This document shows, one piece after another, positions 26,601 through 35,827 of a stretch of 64,000 bases of DNA. Under the pieces are notes generated by a model that saw only the letters and a program-made list of their open reading frames with translations, did not search any database and was not told the DNA's origin. A program made the translations under genes and the position numbers. Position 1 is the first letter of the stretch. Every line of letters starts with the position of its first letter. This stretch comes from Fundicoccus_A sp052115865 (GTDB lineage: Bacteria; Bacillota; Bacilli; Lactobacillales; Aerococcaceae): contig NZ_JBQKME010000001.1 in the NCBI RefSeq assembly GCF_052115865.1, positions 186,001 to 250,000 on the forward strand. Direction: 5' to 3'.

Positions 26601-27634
26601 GAAGTTTAGACCATTGGGTTGTGAGTGGCGATACCGAGGCTGTTGAAATTGTGTTGTCCCAAGGAGCTAATCCAATGTTGAAGATTGATTCGCCTGGGGA
26701 GGCAACAAGGTTGACGCAGGCTGTTAAGGACTTGAAGCCGAATACGGAATATGTGGCCTATGTGGCGGTGGATAACCGTTCTGATGCGGTTGCCCGCTTA
26801 AGTGTGGCAGGCGTTTCGCATGGATTGACACGGTCCTTGGCACAAAATTATGTGAAGGCTGATCCGCACAACACCTTGAATATGAACGCGACTGTGGATA
26901 ATTCATCTTATTTCCAAAATCTGATGGTTTACTTTACGACTGGAGAAAATCCAGCTGATGTAGAGTTGACGCTGAGTCGTGAGCCAGGAATAGGAGCGAC
27001 ATATTGGGATAATTTACGGATTGTTGAGAATCAAGCACAGTTGTTTGATGGCGGACATGAGACAGTAGAGTATCCAGAGATATTTATTCAGGATTTTGAA
27101 AATGTCCCGCAGGGGATTTTCCCGTTTGTGATTGCGGACGGTGAAGGTGTTGAAGATAACCGGATTCACCTGGCGGAAAAAAATGCTCCGTATTCGCAGC
27201 GCGGCTGGCATGATAAGAAGATTAGCGATGTGATTGGCGGCGACTGGTCCTTGAAAGTGAATGGTTTAGTTGGCCTTGGGAAATTGTTGTACCGGACTAT
27301 CCCGCAAAATTATTGCTTTAAAGCGGGCGCTAAGTATAAGGTGACGTTTGATTACGAGGCGGGTCTGGATGACCATTATGCCTTTGTGATTGGGGACGGG
27401 GAAGAGTGGAGCGACCACTTCCAAGTTCATTTTCTGGGGAACACCTGGGAAGCTGATGATGCGCCTGCAACGGTCAGCTTTGAATTCACGGCCAAAGAAG
27501 ATGAAAGCACTTGGATTGGGATCTATTCTACGGACAAAAAATTAAGTGACGCGGCAAACGCCGACCGCGATTATAATTTCAAGTCCTATAAAGATTTGAT
27601 TTTGGATAATTTAGTGATCGAGCGCTTGACTTAA
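23684..27634 (+). CDS. GH101 endo-alpha-N-acetylgalactosaminidase, apparently cytoplasmic
   Basis: A 1316-residue protein starting at TTG 23684 behind GAGAGGAG. The catalytic TIM barrel contains YLYVDVWGNHQSG and VAYEWGHAGEY; Asp647 and Glu679 sit 32 residues apart, the same spacing as the nucleophile and acid/base pair of the S. pneumoniae enzyme. Flanking beta domains follow (residues about 1-300, and carbohydrate-binding-like modules from about 950). Family enzymes release core-1 Gal-beta-1,3-GalNAc from Ser/Thr of mucins and are normally secreted and wall-anchored. Here I see neither signal peptide nor LPXTG, which implies that imported glycopeptides are the substrate. Confidence 0.9.
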   Translation: MSKWKTLPNNAGNSSQKNIADHRYQVLSSTFSNNLDDKAALFENTAVQMAATDSTSLSFNLIDLSTSEDRHFGILLHDGGPKRYLLVGYNAKQWFWEYKTPQTERKTVLDLAPPKLEEAFKLSVNLKQDGQLNLLLDDQNLVDNANIPAEVMQDLVQSRQVYLKLGTSGLNRTTVGVLEKVEERDWSKEPVQSGPEVDDTAVVYDELDSGQMVAVIDTAFPRVREYHYAGHTLFGQVKPLTAMAINGHAVVPKVTYKKLDAATAQYVLEVVEAEYNLDLVLMVQLKVEGKILHFDVTDIQNKHAVKAGELLEDVSQLVEQISFPENYLVSVVSDQAGANYAGSAMSNDTHHSGDRFMDVVNPMADLDEGIMYAFVGHEQLAAGVWSNSQYSHGGKTEDYTRLTAQKQTLGQSNYIGIASSPWIYETAYRYQNELADKASFIVNPDHTLELPSARVVLTTDLNGDGKVDWQDAAIAYRDIMHHPFGADQTPDLVGYRIAMNFGSQAQNPFLTTLDEIKKVYLQTDGLEQAVMLKGYGNEGHDSGHLNYKDIGQRMGGVDDFRYLLKEGKKLGANIGLHVNASETYPESPYFEPDRLRKDSKGQYHYGWNWLDQAINIDSAYDLAHGRYDRFKDLKDVVGDDLNYLYVDVWGNHQSGDERAWATHQLSKEINSLGWRVAYEWGHAGEYDATFHHWAVDQPYGGYAFKGINSTIARFIRNNQKDAWVADYPRYGGAAVTPLLGGYVLNDFEGWQGRSNYQSYLDTLFAVNLPTKYLQHFTVAEVQFGEAVAMTDNGESYEWTPEMYMRLENAAGDVVEIRRMSNDVDSADYRIREIRLNGEVVLLGDTYLIPWPDTNKYYYYSGVAREVEADERLAGNGVREDPTDDAAVTVASSKAEESRVMPWTLPQALAGKKLFIYELTPQGKANELVVESGEMLDVDLARNTPYVIYLEAQEQERVEWSAGSHLVDTGFNSGSLDHWVVSGDTEAVEIVLSQGANPMLKIDSPGEATRLTQAVKDLKPNTEYVAYVAVDNRSDAVARLSVAGVSHGLTRSLAQNYVKADPHNTLNMNATVDNSSYFQNLMVYFTTGENPADVELTLSREPGIGATYWDNLRIVENQAQLFDGGHETVEYPEIFIQDFENVPQGIFPFVIADGEGVEDNRIHLAEKNAPYSQRGWHDKKISDVIGGDWSLKVNGLVGLGKLLYRTIPQNYCFKAGAKYKVTFDYEAGLDDHYAFVIGDGEEWSDHFQVHFLGNTWEADDAPATVSFEFTAKEDESTWIGIYSTDKKLSDAANADRDYNFKSYKDLILDNLVIERLT

Positions 27635-27642
27635 AGTTAAAT

Positions 27643-27679
27643 TTCTATCTCACTTTTGTGGTGGGATAGAATTTTTTTT
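27643..27679 (+). terminator. Terminator after the GH101 gene
   Basis: TTCTATCTCAC / GTGGGATAGAA stem followed by eight T residues. Confidence 0.9.
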
Positions 27680-27751
27680 ATCTAAAAAAATGGAATTCGG
27701 CTTTTTTCGTGTATATATGTGTGAGTTGATATTTATTTAAAGGAGGATTCC

Positions 27752-28555
27752 ATGGAAAAAAACGAACAACTTATTTACTTTGAAATGCTTGATCTCAGGG
27801 GCGCACTCGATACGAAGGAACTACAACGTGAATTTACCACACTCCGCAAAGGTTACGAAGGTGAGGCTCTATTCTATAGCTATTTCAAGGCGCATGCCCC
27901 TCAAAATTGGGTTGTCTATTATGATTATAGTTTTGATTTCGACGGCAAAGCGCAAATCGACTTTCTTCTCGTTTCGAACCAGCTTTGGTATTTAATAGAA
28001 GTCAAAAACTATAGTGGTCATTTGGACTACACTGATAACACCGTCACGATTAACAACAAAATTTACCAAAATATTTTTCGTGACTTGGACAATCGGACCG
28101 TTAGGCTGAAACGCTTGGTCGCCACCGTTAGCCGCCAAATCACCGTCACCCCCATCATGATTTTCATCGGCGCCGATTTCACCTACACCCTCAACCAAAA
28201 ACCCAGCATGACCGTCATCCCGCGCACCGCCATCAAGCACTTTCTCACTAAACTCCCGCCCGTCACCCCGTTATTAAACTACCAACAAACCCAAAACACC
28301 CTTAATAAATACAAGACCCCCTACCAAATTAAATATCACCGCCTTGAGCCGGAGGCTTTCGTGAAAATTAGAAAAGGTATCCATTGTGCTAATTGTTCAA
28401 GTTATAATGTAGAACGGATGAGATCTTGTGTGCGGTGTGGAGCGTGTTCCCATCTGGAACGCTTGGAATTTGTTATTAGTCGTAAAGCTTTCGAGCTGAT
28501 TGGTTTATTTCCCGATCACCCTGAAATATTGACAGTGGCTAATCTCCATCAATAA
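27752..28555 (+). CDS. NERD (nuclease-related domain) protein with C-terminal zinc ribbon
   Basis: A 267-residue protein. Residues about 35-150 form the NERD domain: GYEGEALFYSYF, DFDGKAQIDFLLVS and LIEVKNYSG carry the restriction-endonuclease-like E/D/EVK pattern. The C-terminus has a four-cysteine zinc ribbon, HCANC to CVRCGAC. NERD proteins are presumed nucleases or DNA-binding proteins of unknown pathway. It starts after AAAGGAGG and stands between a terminator and a repeat array, unrelated to the glycan genes around it. Base composition shifts to GC-richer in 28090-28290. Confidence 0.8.
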   Translation: MEKNEQLIYFEMLDLRGALDTKELQREFTTLRKGYEGEALFYSYFKAHAPQNWVVYYDYSFDFDGKAQIDFLLVSNQLWYLIEVKNYSGHLDYTDNTVTINNKIYQNIFRDLDNRTVRLKRLVATVSRQITVTPIMIFIGADFTYTLNQKPSMTVIPRTAIKHFLTKLPPVTPLLNYQQTQNTLNKYKTPYQIKYHRLEPEAFVKIRKGIHCANCSSYNVERMRSCVRCGACSHLERLEFVISRKAFELIGLFPDHPEILTVANLHQ

Positions 28556-28670
28556 ATAGATGAACGATTTAGCAAAGATGTTATTTATCGCTATCTGAAT
28601 AAAAACTTTCAAATTGTGAAGAAGAGTCAGGCGACTTATTATTTGCCGAGGAGATGAGCGGGGAGGGTAG

Positions 28671-29040
28671 AGGTGCGCGCTCGTTTGAAATAGTGGTTTC
28701 ATCCGAGCGGTTTGTCTGCGGTCGTATGAAATGCTGGTTTCATCCGAGCGGCCGGCTCGCGCTCGTTTGAAATAGTGCTTTCATCCGAGCGGTTTGTTCG
28801 CGCTCGTTTGAAATAGAGATTTCATCCGAGCGGTTTGTTCGCGCTCGTTTGAAATAGTGGTTTCATCCGAGCGGCTGGTTCGCGCTCGTTTGAAATAGTG
28901 GTTTCATCCGAGCGGTCCGTCCGCGCTCGTTTGAAAAGCTGGATTCATCCGAACGGTTGGTGTGCGTTCGGATGAAATGCTGGTTTCATCCGAGCGGCTG
29001 GTTCTCGCTCGTTTGAAAAGGTAGTTTCATCCGAGCGCGC
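28671..29040. repeat. 41-bp hairpin array, TTTCATCCGAGCG family (9 units)
   Basis: Units start at 28697, 28738, 28779, 28820, 28861, 28902, 28943, 28984 and 29025, always 41 bases apart, after a half unit at 28671. Sequence and geometry match the arrays at 12.8 kb and 38 kb. The spacer is more often ATAGTGG-like here, so arrays have local flavours. It ends 42 bases before the two-component promoter. Confidence 0.97.
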
Positions 29041-29081
29041 CCCCCATCCCCCCACAAAAACCGCTCTCATAAACTTCTTCC

Positions 29082-29110
29082 TTGTTTATTCTTCAAATTC
29101 TCCTTATAAT
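29082..29110 (+). promoter_or_regulatory. Promoter of the two-component system genes
   Basis: TTGTTT (29082-29087) and TATAAT (29105-29110) with a 17-base spacer, about 50 bases before the response-regulator ATG. Confidence 0.65.
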
Positions 29111-29160
29111 GTTAAGGATAGGAACCAGTAATCTGGAAACAGCACCAAGGAGGCAACAAG

Positions 29161-30015
29161 ATGTTTAAAAGCATCATTGTAGATGATGAAAAAAATATCC
29201 GTGAACGGATGGCGAACCACTTTCCGTGGGGAGATTTTCAATTTGAAGTGGTAGGAACAGCTGCTAATGGGCTGGATGCTCTCAAACTGATTGATGATCT
29301 GCAGCCGGATTTGGTTATGACGGATATCAAAATGCCAAAAATGGATGGTTTAGAACTCGTTGAAATCATTCATGAAAAATATCCGCACATTGTTGTGATT
29401 ATACTAACGGCTTACCGCGATTTCGAACTCGCGCAAAAGGCAATCAACTTTAATGTGAAAGGCTTCTTAGTTAAACCCATCATGAAAAGTGATTTCCGTC
29501 AAATGATGCTTCGTATCCAAGACGAAGCCAAACTCAAAGCCAAACAAATGAATACTCACACCCATCCAAATGCAGCAACAACCGTCACCAACCATCCTCA
29601 AGTTACAAACCAATCAGAAAATAAAATTATTCCATCTCCGATAGAACGGCCGGAAGCGACCTTGAAAATTCGCAAATCCAACAACCGTTATGTCAACTAT
29701 GCTATTCAATATGTCCAAGAACATTACACAGAAAACATTACACTCAAAGACATTGCAGATAAGTTATTTATTCACGAAGCTTATTTCAGTAAGCTTTTCA
29801 ATGAGGAAACCGAGGTGGGCTTTAACGCTTACGTCAATTTTATCCGCATTGAAAACGCCAAGCGCTTAATTATTTATTCGGATCAGCAGTTGAAGGAAAT
29901 TTCGACCACGGTCGGTTTTTCGAGCCATTCGTATTTCAATCGCGTCTTTAAACAAATTGTCGGCGACAGCCCATTAAGTTACAGAAAGAAGTATTTTGAA
30001 AGTCATGACCACTAA
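29161..30015 (+). CDS. Response regulator, YesN type (receiver + AraC HTH)
   Basis: A 284-residue cytoplasmic regulator. The receiver domain (1-120) has the acidic pair DDE at 8-10, phospho-acceptor Asp55 in VMTDIKMP, and a conserved lysine in LVKP. A variable linker (120-180) leads to an AraC-type helix-turn-helix pair (ITLKDIADKLFIHEAYFSKLF and LKEISTTVGFSSHSYFNRVF). YesN-type regulators pair with YesM kinases and switch on carbohydrate-import operons, so this one likely controls the surrounding glycan locus. It starts after AAGGAGG, and its 3' end overlaps the kinase gene. Confidence 0.92.
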   Translation: MFKSIIVDDEKNIRERMANHFPWGDFQFEVVGTAANGLDALKLIDDLQPDLVMTDIKMPKMDGLELVEIIHEKYPHIVVIILTAYRDFELAQKAINFNVKGFLVKPIMKSDFRQMMLRIQDEAKLKAKQMNTHTHPNAATTVTNHPQVTNQSENKIIPSPIERPEATLKIRKSNNRYVNYAIQYVQEHYTENITLKDIADKLFIHEAYFSKLFNEETEVGFNAYVNFIRIENAKRLIIYSDQQLKEISTTVGFSSHSYFNRVFKQIVGDSPLSYRKKYFESHDH

Positions 30016-32704
30016 AATAAATAACTCTGCAAATCCCCAAGGCGACCCAAAGGTCGCCCATTCTTATAAAAACAATTCATCTGAGCGCAATTCACTCAGA
30101 TATTTTTTGACGCGCACATCTATTTTGCTGAGCTTGCTTACGGGACTCATTATTATTTTGTTTTTTAACCATCAATTCACACAATTTACTCAAAGTGAAA
30201 ATGAGGAAAACACCCAAGAAACCTTTCGACAATCGACAAATCAAGTCCAAAGAGGGTTGGAAGAAGTGGCCAGCGTGAGCCGGTCGCTTGAAAATAGCGA
30301 CTTTTTGAATTATATCCTCGATAGGTTGCAAAATCCCCAATATGTGGGGACAGACCACTACCTCGCTTCCCAGCAGTTGATCAACTATTTATTTGTATTG
30401 GCACAAGAGAGTCAATTTATCGAAGATATTTTGTTAGTGACCAATAGCACGCAGTTTTCAGCGAGTATGTTGAGTGCGGGCTTTGGCTTAAATGGGATTG
30501 AAAAAAACCCGGCGATCACAAGCAACCAACTTTTTTATGATAATGAGTTTTTCAGAAAAACAAGCAATCATCAAGGGCTGAATAAAGATCTCAGCGACAA
30601 CGACTTTTCTTACTTTGATGATAAGTTATATTTTGTAGCCAATATAGAAAATGCCGAAACGGATGAACATGCTGCGACGGCCTTTGTTATTTTAAATACT
30701 GATACGATTTTAACGTCCTTTCTAACGCCAGAATATTATCAAATCCGCATCAACAATCAAGAATTATTTAAAGGAAATTCATTCAGTCCGACCAGTCAAG
30801 ATATTGTTCTTAGCCGCGAAATTTTGCCGTTCAATCTTGAAATTAAAATCCAGTCAGCCAATTATCGAAATCCAAGCCTACAAACATCATTGATATTTAT
30901 TATGATTATGCTAGTGATTGTGGTGGTTGTATCTTGGCCGATTTCGGATTATATGGCGAAAAACGCCTTAAAGTCGATTGATGGTTTGCTGGATTGGATG
31001 GCGAACCAGGAGCCGGGGAAAAAAGTCGAGCACCATAATAAATCGAGGTTTAAACTCCACAACCGTATTTTTCTTTATCTGATTGTGACGACGGTCCTGC
31101 CATTTACCATCATCATGGTGCTTTATATGACGCAGTTTTACGGCAACTATATTCAAGATGTTCAAGCTCTGCAAGAAACGCGGTCACAAAGTAAAGCGGA
31201 ATTAGTGGTTGATGAAATTAAAAAGCTACAAAATGTGCTGGCATCACTGTCGCTCAACACTTTGCCTGTTCAGGAAGATTTTATTGATACACCGTCGAAT
31301 ATTCGCCGCTATCTCAGCAACTACCAGTCGACCTTGAATGTCCGCTCGATTAGCCTTTTGAATAATCAGCAGGAAGAGCTGTATCGAACGAATTATTACA
31401 ATTACAATCAAACGGCTCAAGACGTACAGCGGTATAGTCATATTAAGACGGCGATTTATTCGACTAGTGGGAATTATGATTTTATTTTCCAAACCGACAA
31501 GCGGGAAATGTATGGGACGATTAAACTGCCGATTTTAAATGTCAGCCCGACGCTGTCCAATGTGGATACGGTTCAAATTGAATTCGACCAAAATTATTTT
31601 GCGGCCTTGCCGATTCTGGAAGAGGCGATGTCGGAGCGCTTGATTGTCAACAATCAGCCGATTTTTGAATTCCAAGCCAACAATATCACGTCCAACCAAC
31701 CGCTACCAACCACCGACTTATACCAGGTCAATCTTCCACTAAATATCCCTGGTTGGACCTATCAGGTGACCTTTAACCAAACGAGTTTAACGAATGAAAT
31801 CAGCTTAATTTTAAGCCAATATTTGTCGATTTTCTTTATTATTTTACTGATTTTATTAGCCATAGCTTACTTTATTGCCAATAGTTTCCTTAAGCCGTTT
31901 TCAAGAATTATTAACCAACAAGATGGCTTAATCAATTTTGATCGACAGCCGAACTTCTTAGAAGGTATTGATGAAGTGACGCTTATCCAAAACAATTTTA
32001 CAGAAATTTTGGATAAATTGAATCAATTGGTTGACGAAAAAATTACGATGCAAGAAAACCTCATTAAGGAAAATTATGAAAAACGCGAAATCCAATTGTT
32101 TGCCCTCCAAGATCAAATCAATCCGCATTTTCTTTATAATGCGTTGGATAATTTACTTTTCTTGGTTGAAGATGAACAAACCGATGCTGCCGTTGAAATG
32201 GTGCATTCGCTGGTCAATTACTTCCAATTCATTAATAACCGCAAGGACTTAGTTGTTCCTTTATGGAAAGAAATTGACTTTACCCGCCATTACTTAAACA
32301 TCATGAACGCCCGTTTTGATAATTTCCAAGTCCATTGGGATGTGGACACAGGCATTGCCAACCGACCGCTTCTGAAACTTATCCTGCAACCATTGGTTGA
32401 AAATGTTGTCCATCACGGCGTCCGCAATACCGAACGGATGATTCATCTGGATATCAGCGTCCACAACCAAAACGATCAACTTGAAATTATCGTCGCGGAT
32501 GATGCCGATGGGATGTCTGCCGAAAAATTACAACAAATTCAAAGTTATTTAACCAATCCGACCTATAATCGCTCAGGTCTCTTAAATGTTTATGACCGTT
32601 TAACCCTCTACTACAATGAGAACTTTACTTTTGAAATCAGCAGCCAGCCCCTTCAAGGGACTTCTGTTCGCATTGTGATTCCTTCTTTTGTCAAGTCCAT
32701 CTAA
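30005..32704 (+). CDS. Sensor histidine kinase, YesM/LytS class, with duplicated sensor module
   Basis: About 899 residues, against roughly 570-600 for usual YesM kinases. Four membrane segments are visible (about 38-55, 293-313, 354-375, 598-628), enclosing two extracellular domains. A cytoplasmic HAMP-like linker lies between the halves and another follows the last segment. The kinase core has His708 in QDQINPHFLYNALDN, the N-box LVENVVHHGVRN, and a G-box reading ADDADGM rather than the usual DNGxGM. The ATG at 30005 overlaps the regulator gene by 11 bases; a TTG at 29996 has better spacing to AGAAAGAAG and may be the true start. It likely senses a host-glycan signal. Confidence 0.88.
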   Translation: MTTKINNSANPQGDPKVAHSYKNNSSERNSLRYFLTRTSILLSLLTGLIIILFFNHQFTQFTQSENEENTQETFRQSTNQVQRGLEEVASVSRSLENSDFLNYILDRLQNPQYVGTDHYLASQQLINYLFVLAQESQFIEDILLVTNSTQFSASMLSAGFGLNGIEKNPAITSNQLFYDNEFFRKTSNHQGLNKDLSDNDFSYFDDKLYFVANIENAETDEHAATAFVILNTDTILTSFLTPEYYQIRINNQELFKGNSFSPTSQDIVLSREILPFNLEIKIQSANYRNPSLQTSLIFIMIMLVIVVVVSWPISDYMAKNALKSIDGLLDWMANQEPGKKVEHHNKSRFKLHNRIFLYLIVTTVLPFTIIMVLYMTQFYGNYIQDVQALQETRSQSKAELVVDEIKKLQNVLASLSLNTLPVQEDFIDTPSNIRRYLSNYQSTLNVRSISLLNNQQEELYRTNYYNYNQTAQDVQRYSHIKTAIYSTSGNYDFIFQTDKREMYGTIKLPILNVSPTLSNVDTVQIEFDQNYFAALPILEEAMSERLIVNNQPIFEFQANNITSNQPLPTTDLYQVNLPLNIPGWTYQVTFNQTSLTNEISLILSQYLSIFFIILLILLAIAYFIANSFLKPFSRIINQQDGLINFDRQPNFLEGIDEVTLIQNNFTEILDKLNQLVDEKITMQENLIKENYEKREIQLFALQDQINPHFLYNALDNLLFLVEDEQTDAAVEMVHSLVNYFQFINNRKDLVVPLWKEIDFTRHYLNIMNARFDNFQVHWDVDTGIANRPLLKLILQPLVENVVHHGVRNTERMIHLDISVHNQNDQLEIIVADDADGMSAEKLQQIQSYLTNPTYNRSGLLNVYDRLTLYYNENFTFEISSQPLQGTSVRIVIPSFVKSI

Positions 32705-32723
32705 AAATAATACTAATATACCT

Positions 32724-32757
32724 AAAAAAAGCACAATTTAAATAATTGTGCTTTTGT
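32724..32757 (+). terminator. Terminator after the kinase gene
   Basis: AAAAGCACAATT / AATTGTGCTTTT stem with T-rich tail. An extended -10 (TGT-TATAAT, 32755-32763) lies directly at its 3' side. Confidence 0.7.
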
Positions 32758-32766
32758 TATAATTAA

Positions 32767-35700
32767 ATGCAAACGAATTCAGATTTCACACGATGGGAGT
32801 TGACTCAATTGACCGCTACCAACTCGATACAGCTTATTCCTGTATCGACAAACCAAGCGATAACGCAAACAGATTATTCAGACCTTTTACAACAAAAACC
32901 CCAGGCCATCCATGAAACCGTCTGGCAAAATGACCAACTCATGGTACAGTTCGCCATCCTAAGTCAAACAAAGACCGTTGAAAATATACACGTCCAATTA
33001 AAAACTATAACGTTTAACCCCCAAATAAATAACGCTGCTCATCACGAGGAAACTTTGGGCACACATGAGATCCCTTTAGAAGTAGTCGAAAATTGGTTTA
33101 AAATTTTTATGGTACAAGAAGTCGATGCCCATACCGGCTTTCTAGGCTATGGTTCAACAACACGACCACTGCCGATAGGTGACCGCCAAAAAGCAGCAGA
33201 AGTTTTAGTTGAACAACACATGATTGAAAGCATGCCAGCCCAACATTTACAGGCGGTTTGGATTCAATCACACATTCCTGCCGAAGCACCGGTTGGGCAT
33301 TACAAGGCAACCATTGCGGTGACTTTTGGTGAAAATTCAGCCGAGGAAGTGACCGGAGATATTTATTTTGAGGTTTTAGAGGCGGTTTTAGCGGATGCTA
33401 AAACGTTTGATATTGAATTATGGCAAAATCCTTATGCAGTAGCGGAATATTATGGTGTTGAGCCGTTTTCAAAGGCACATTTTGATCTTTTAGAGCCGCA
33501 TATGTTGAAATACCGTGAGATAGGTGGGAATGCGATTACCGCAACGATTGTCGAGGAAGCGTGGGCGGGGCAAACCTACAGCAAGCATGAAACCAAGTTT
33601 CCGTCGATGGTTAAGTGGACCAAGACTGCCGCAGGGGATTTTCATTTTGACTATGAAGATTTTGATAGTTGGGTGCGTTTTAACAAAGCAATCGGTTTAG
33701 GGGATAAAATTGTGTGTTATACGCTAGCGCCATGGACAAATCAAGTGGTTTATTTTGATGAAGCTAGCCAACAGATGGCGTCTTTTGCTACGGATGCTGA
33801 CGAGGCATCCGACAATTGGACCGTATTTCTTAAAGACTTTATGGCGCATACACAGGCGCAAGGTTGGAGCAGAGATATTTGTATTGGGATTGATGAGCGC
33901 GGTTTTGATGAAGCGATTTTTGAAGTGTTGGAAGCAGTCAAAGGCGAGGATGGCCAGCCGTTTAAAGTGGCGGGGGCGATGGACTCGATTGTTGCCAAGC
34001 GTCATTTCAATCCGCATATTACGGATTTAAGCGTGGGGACGATTCCGGTAAAAGAGTCGGCGGACGAATTTGCGTCGATTATGGAGGAACGGGACGCCTT
34101 GGGTTTGAAGACCAGTATTTATTCGTGTACAGGACATAGTCCGGGGAATTTTTCCTTGAATGCGCCGGCCGAGAGTTATTGGACAATTGCTTTTGCTTAT
34201 GCGAATGGGGCGCAGGGCTTCTTGCGTTGGGCCTATGATTCTTGGGTGGAAGATCCGTTGCGGGATACAACCCACAATGCCTTTGAAGCGGGCGATACAT
34301 TTTTAGTCTTTCCGTCTGAAAAGGATGCTCCAGACCCGCAGCCGCAGTCGAGCTTGCGTTTAGAAAAGTTGGCGCAAGGGGTGCACGATGTGAATAAGTT
34401 GATTCAATTGGCGCAAGTCAATCCTGCGATTGACATTCAAGTGCAAGATTTGTTGAAAACAGTGAAGCAGGATTATGAGTCGGAAGGGTATTATTTAACA
34501 GCTGACAGTAAGGCGCAGATAATTGCGGATATGGATCTCTTTCGCCGAGATTTGCATGACTTGACGCGCTTTGCCTTGAAAGAAGGCTTTAAGTTGACGC
34601 CTGCCCGAGATGATGCGGATTGGGTGGAGACTGAACTGACGATACCGACTTATCATTTAGCTGACGACTTTGTGACTACGATTGAAAGGCCGACCGAGCC
34701 AGAGCATATGTACTTAGGCCAGCCGGATATGATTGCCATGCCAGATGATGAGAATCATTTGTTAATTGCTTATCCGAAAGGGCATGGGGCAGGGCCGATA
34801 ATTTTACAGAAATCTTTAGATGGTGGGGAAAGTTGGGAAAAGCAGTCAACGCCTCGTTCATGGGAGGAGTCTTACGAAACACCGACCTTATATAATTTAG
34901 AATTTACCGATGGCCGTGTGAAGCAGGTATTAATTAGTGGCCGGCCAAATTGGAAAAACAATCCTGTGGGCGGTTGGCAAATGTCAGTGTCTGAGGATAA
35001 AGGGGCGACCTGGACGGAGTTTGAAAATTACCATGCTAGATTAGATGGGGAGGACCATTGGACGACGGTGCCGATGGCTTCGCTGGTGCAGTTGTATGAT
35101 GAAAATGGCCAGCCTATGGATAAATGGATGGGCGTTTATCATAATAATGACTTTATCAATTACAAGTCTTATCTGACTTTTGACGAAGCTACAGCTGAGC
35201 CGCACTGGAGTCAACCCGAAGCTTACTTGGCTGAACACCGCCAATTAGAAACTTTGTATCAGATTTGTGAAGTTGGCTTGTTCTATTCACCCGATAAAAA
35301 AACACTTTCTGCCTTGGGGCGCTCGCAAAGTCACGAGCATTCATCCGTTGTCTTTCATTCTTATGATCAAGGCCAGACTTGGAGTCAACCTCAAGAGTTA
35401 CCATTGGAGTTATGGGGCGAACGGCATAAGGTCCAATACGATCCTGAAAGTGGCCGCCTATTGGTGACTTTCCGTCAAATGATTCAACTCAAACATGTCA
35501 ATCCTGCTATCACAGAACGTGATTGGCTAGCAGGCGACTGGATGTTATGGGTGGGAACTTACCAAGATATCTTGTCATTGACGGAAGGCGAGTATCGGAT
35601 TCGCCTGATTCAAGACTGGACTCCTTCTCGCCGCGGAGGCGATACAGGTTACGCCGGTTTTGTGACCCAGTCCGATGGAACCTTGATACTAGCATCCTAT

Positions 35701-35820
35701 GGGCATTGGGATAAACATGTGTCTCAAAATAATCCCAACGACCCCTTAGGAGACTTGTCTTATATCAAACAAGTCAAATTTAAATTGTCCGACATTGAAA
35801 AAAATGAAAAAGGAGACTGA
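32767..35820 (+). CDS. GH123-like (DUF4091) glycosidase fused to a BNR/sialidase-like domain
   Basis: A 1017-residue protein without signal peptide. Residues about 1-210 are beta-rich. Residues 210-560 resemble the GH123/DUF4091 barrel, with the acidic pair Asp376-Glu377 in CIGIDERGF and the segment SPAESYWTIAFAYANGAQGFLRWAYDSW abbreviated here by its ends (NAPAESYW, RWAYDSW). From about 640 on, three Asp-box-like motifs (SLDGGESW, SEDKGATW, SYDQGQTW) define a sialidase-like propeller. GH123 enzymes remove beta-linked GalNAc. An extended -10 lies only a few bases before ATG 32767, so translation may really begin at TTG 32809 behind GGGAG. It overlaps the region read for nanE initiation. Confidence 0.75.
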   Translation: MQTNSDFTRWELTQLTATNSIQLIPVSTNQAITQTDYSDLLQQKPQAIHETVWQNDQLMVQFAILSQTKTVENIHVQLKTITFNPQINNAAHHEETLGTHEIPLEVVENWFKIFMVQEVDAHTGFLGYGSTTRPLPIGDRQKAAEVLVEQHMIESMPAQHLQAVWIQSHIPAEAPVGHYKATIAVTFGENSAEEVTGDIYFEVLEAVLADAKTFDIELWQNPYAVAEYYGVEPFSKAHFDLLEPHMLKYREIGGNAITATIVEEAWAGQTYSKHETKFPSMVKWTKTAAGDFHFDYEDFDSWVRFNKAIGLGDKIVCYTLAPWTNQVVYFDEASQQMASFATDADEASDNWTVFLKDFMAHTQAQGWSRDICIGIDERGFDEAIFEVLEAVKGEDGQPFKVAGAMDSIVAKRHFNPHITDLSVGTIPVKESADEFASIMEERDALGLKTSIYSCTGHSPGNFSLNAPAESYWTIAFAYANGAQGFLRWAYDSWVEDPLRDTTHNAFEAGDTFLVFPSEKDAPDPQPQSSLRLEKLAQGVHDVNKLIQLAQVNPAIDIQVQDLLKTVKQDYESEGYYLTADSKAQIIADMDLFRRDLHDLTRFALKEGFKLTPARDDADWVETELTIPTYHLADDFVTTIERPTEPEHMYLGQPDMIAMPDDENHLLIAYPKGHGAGPIILQKSLDGGESWEKQSTPRSWEESYETPTLYNLEFTDGRVKQVLISGRPNWKNNPVGGWQMSVSEDKGATWTEFENYHARLDGEDHWTTVPMASLVQLYDENGQPMDKWMGVYHNNDFINYKSYLTFDEATAEPHWSQPEAYLAEHRQLETLYQICEVGLFYSPDKKTLSALGRSQSHEHSSVVFHSYDQGQTWSQPQELPLELWGERHKVQYDPESGRLLVTFRQMIQLKHVNPAITERDWLAGDWMLWVGTYQDILSLTEGEYRIRLIQDWTPSRRGGDTGYAGFVTQSDGTLILASYGHWDKHVSQNNPNDPLGDLSYIKQVKFKLSDIEKNEKGD

Positions 35821-35827
35821 TAGTAAC

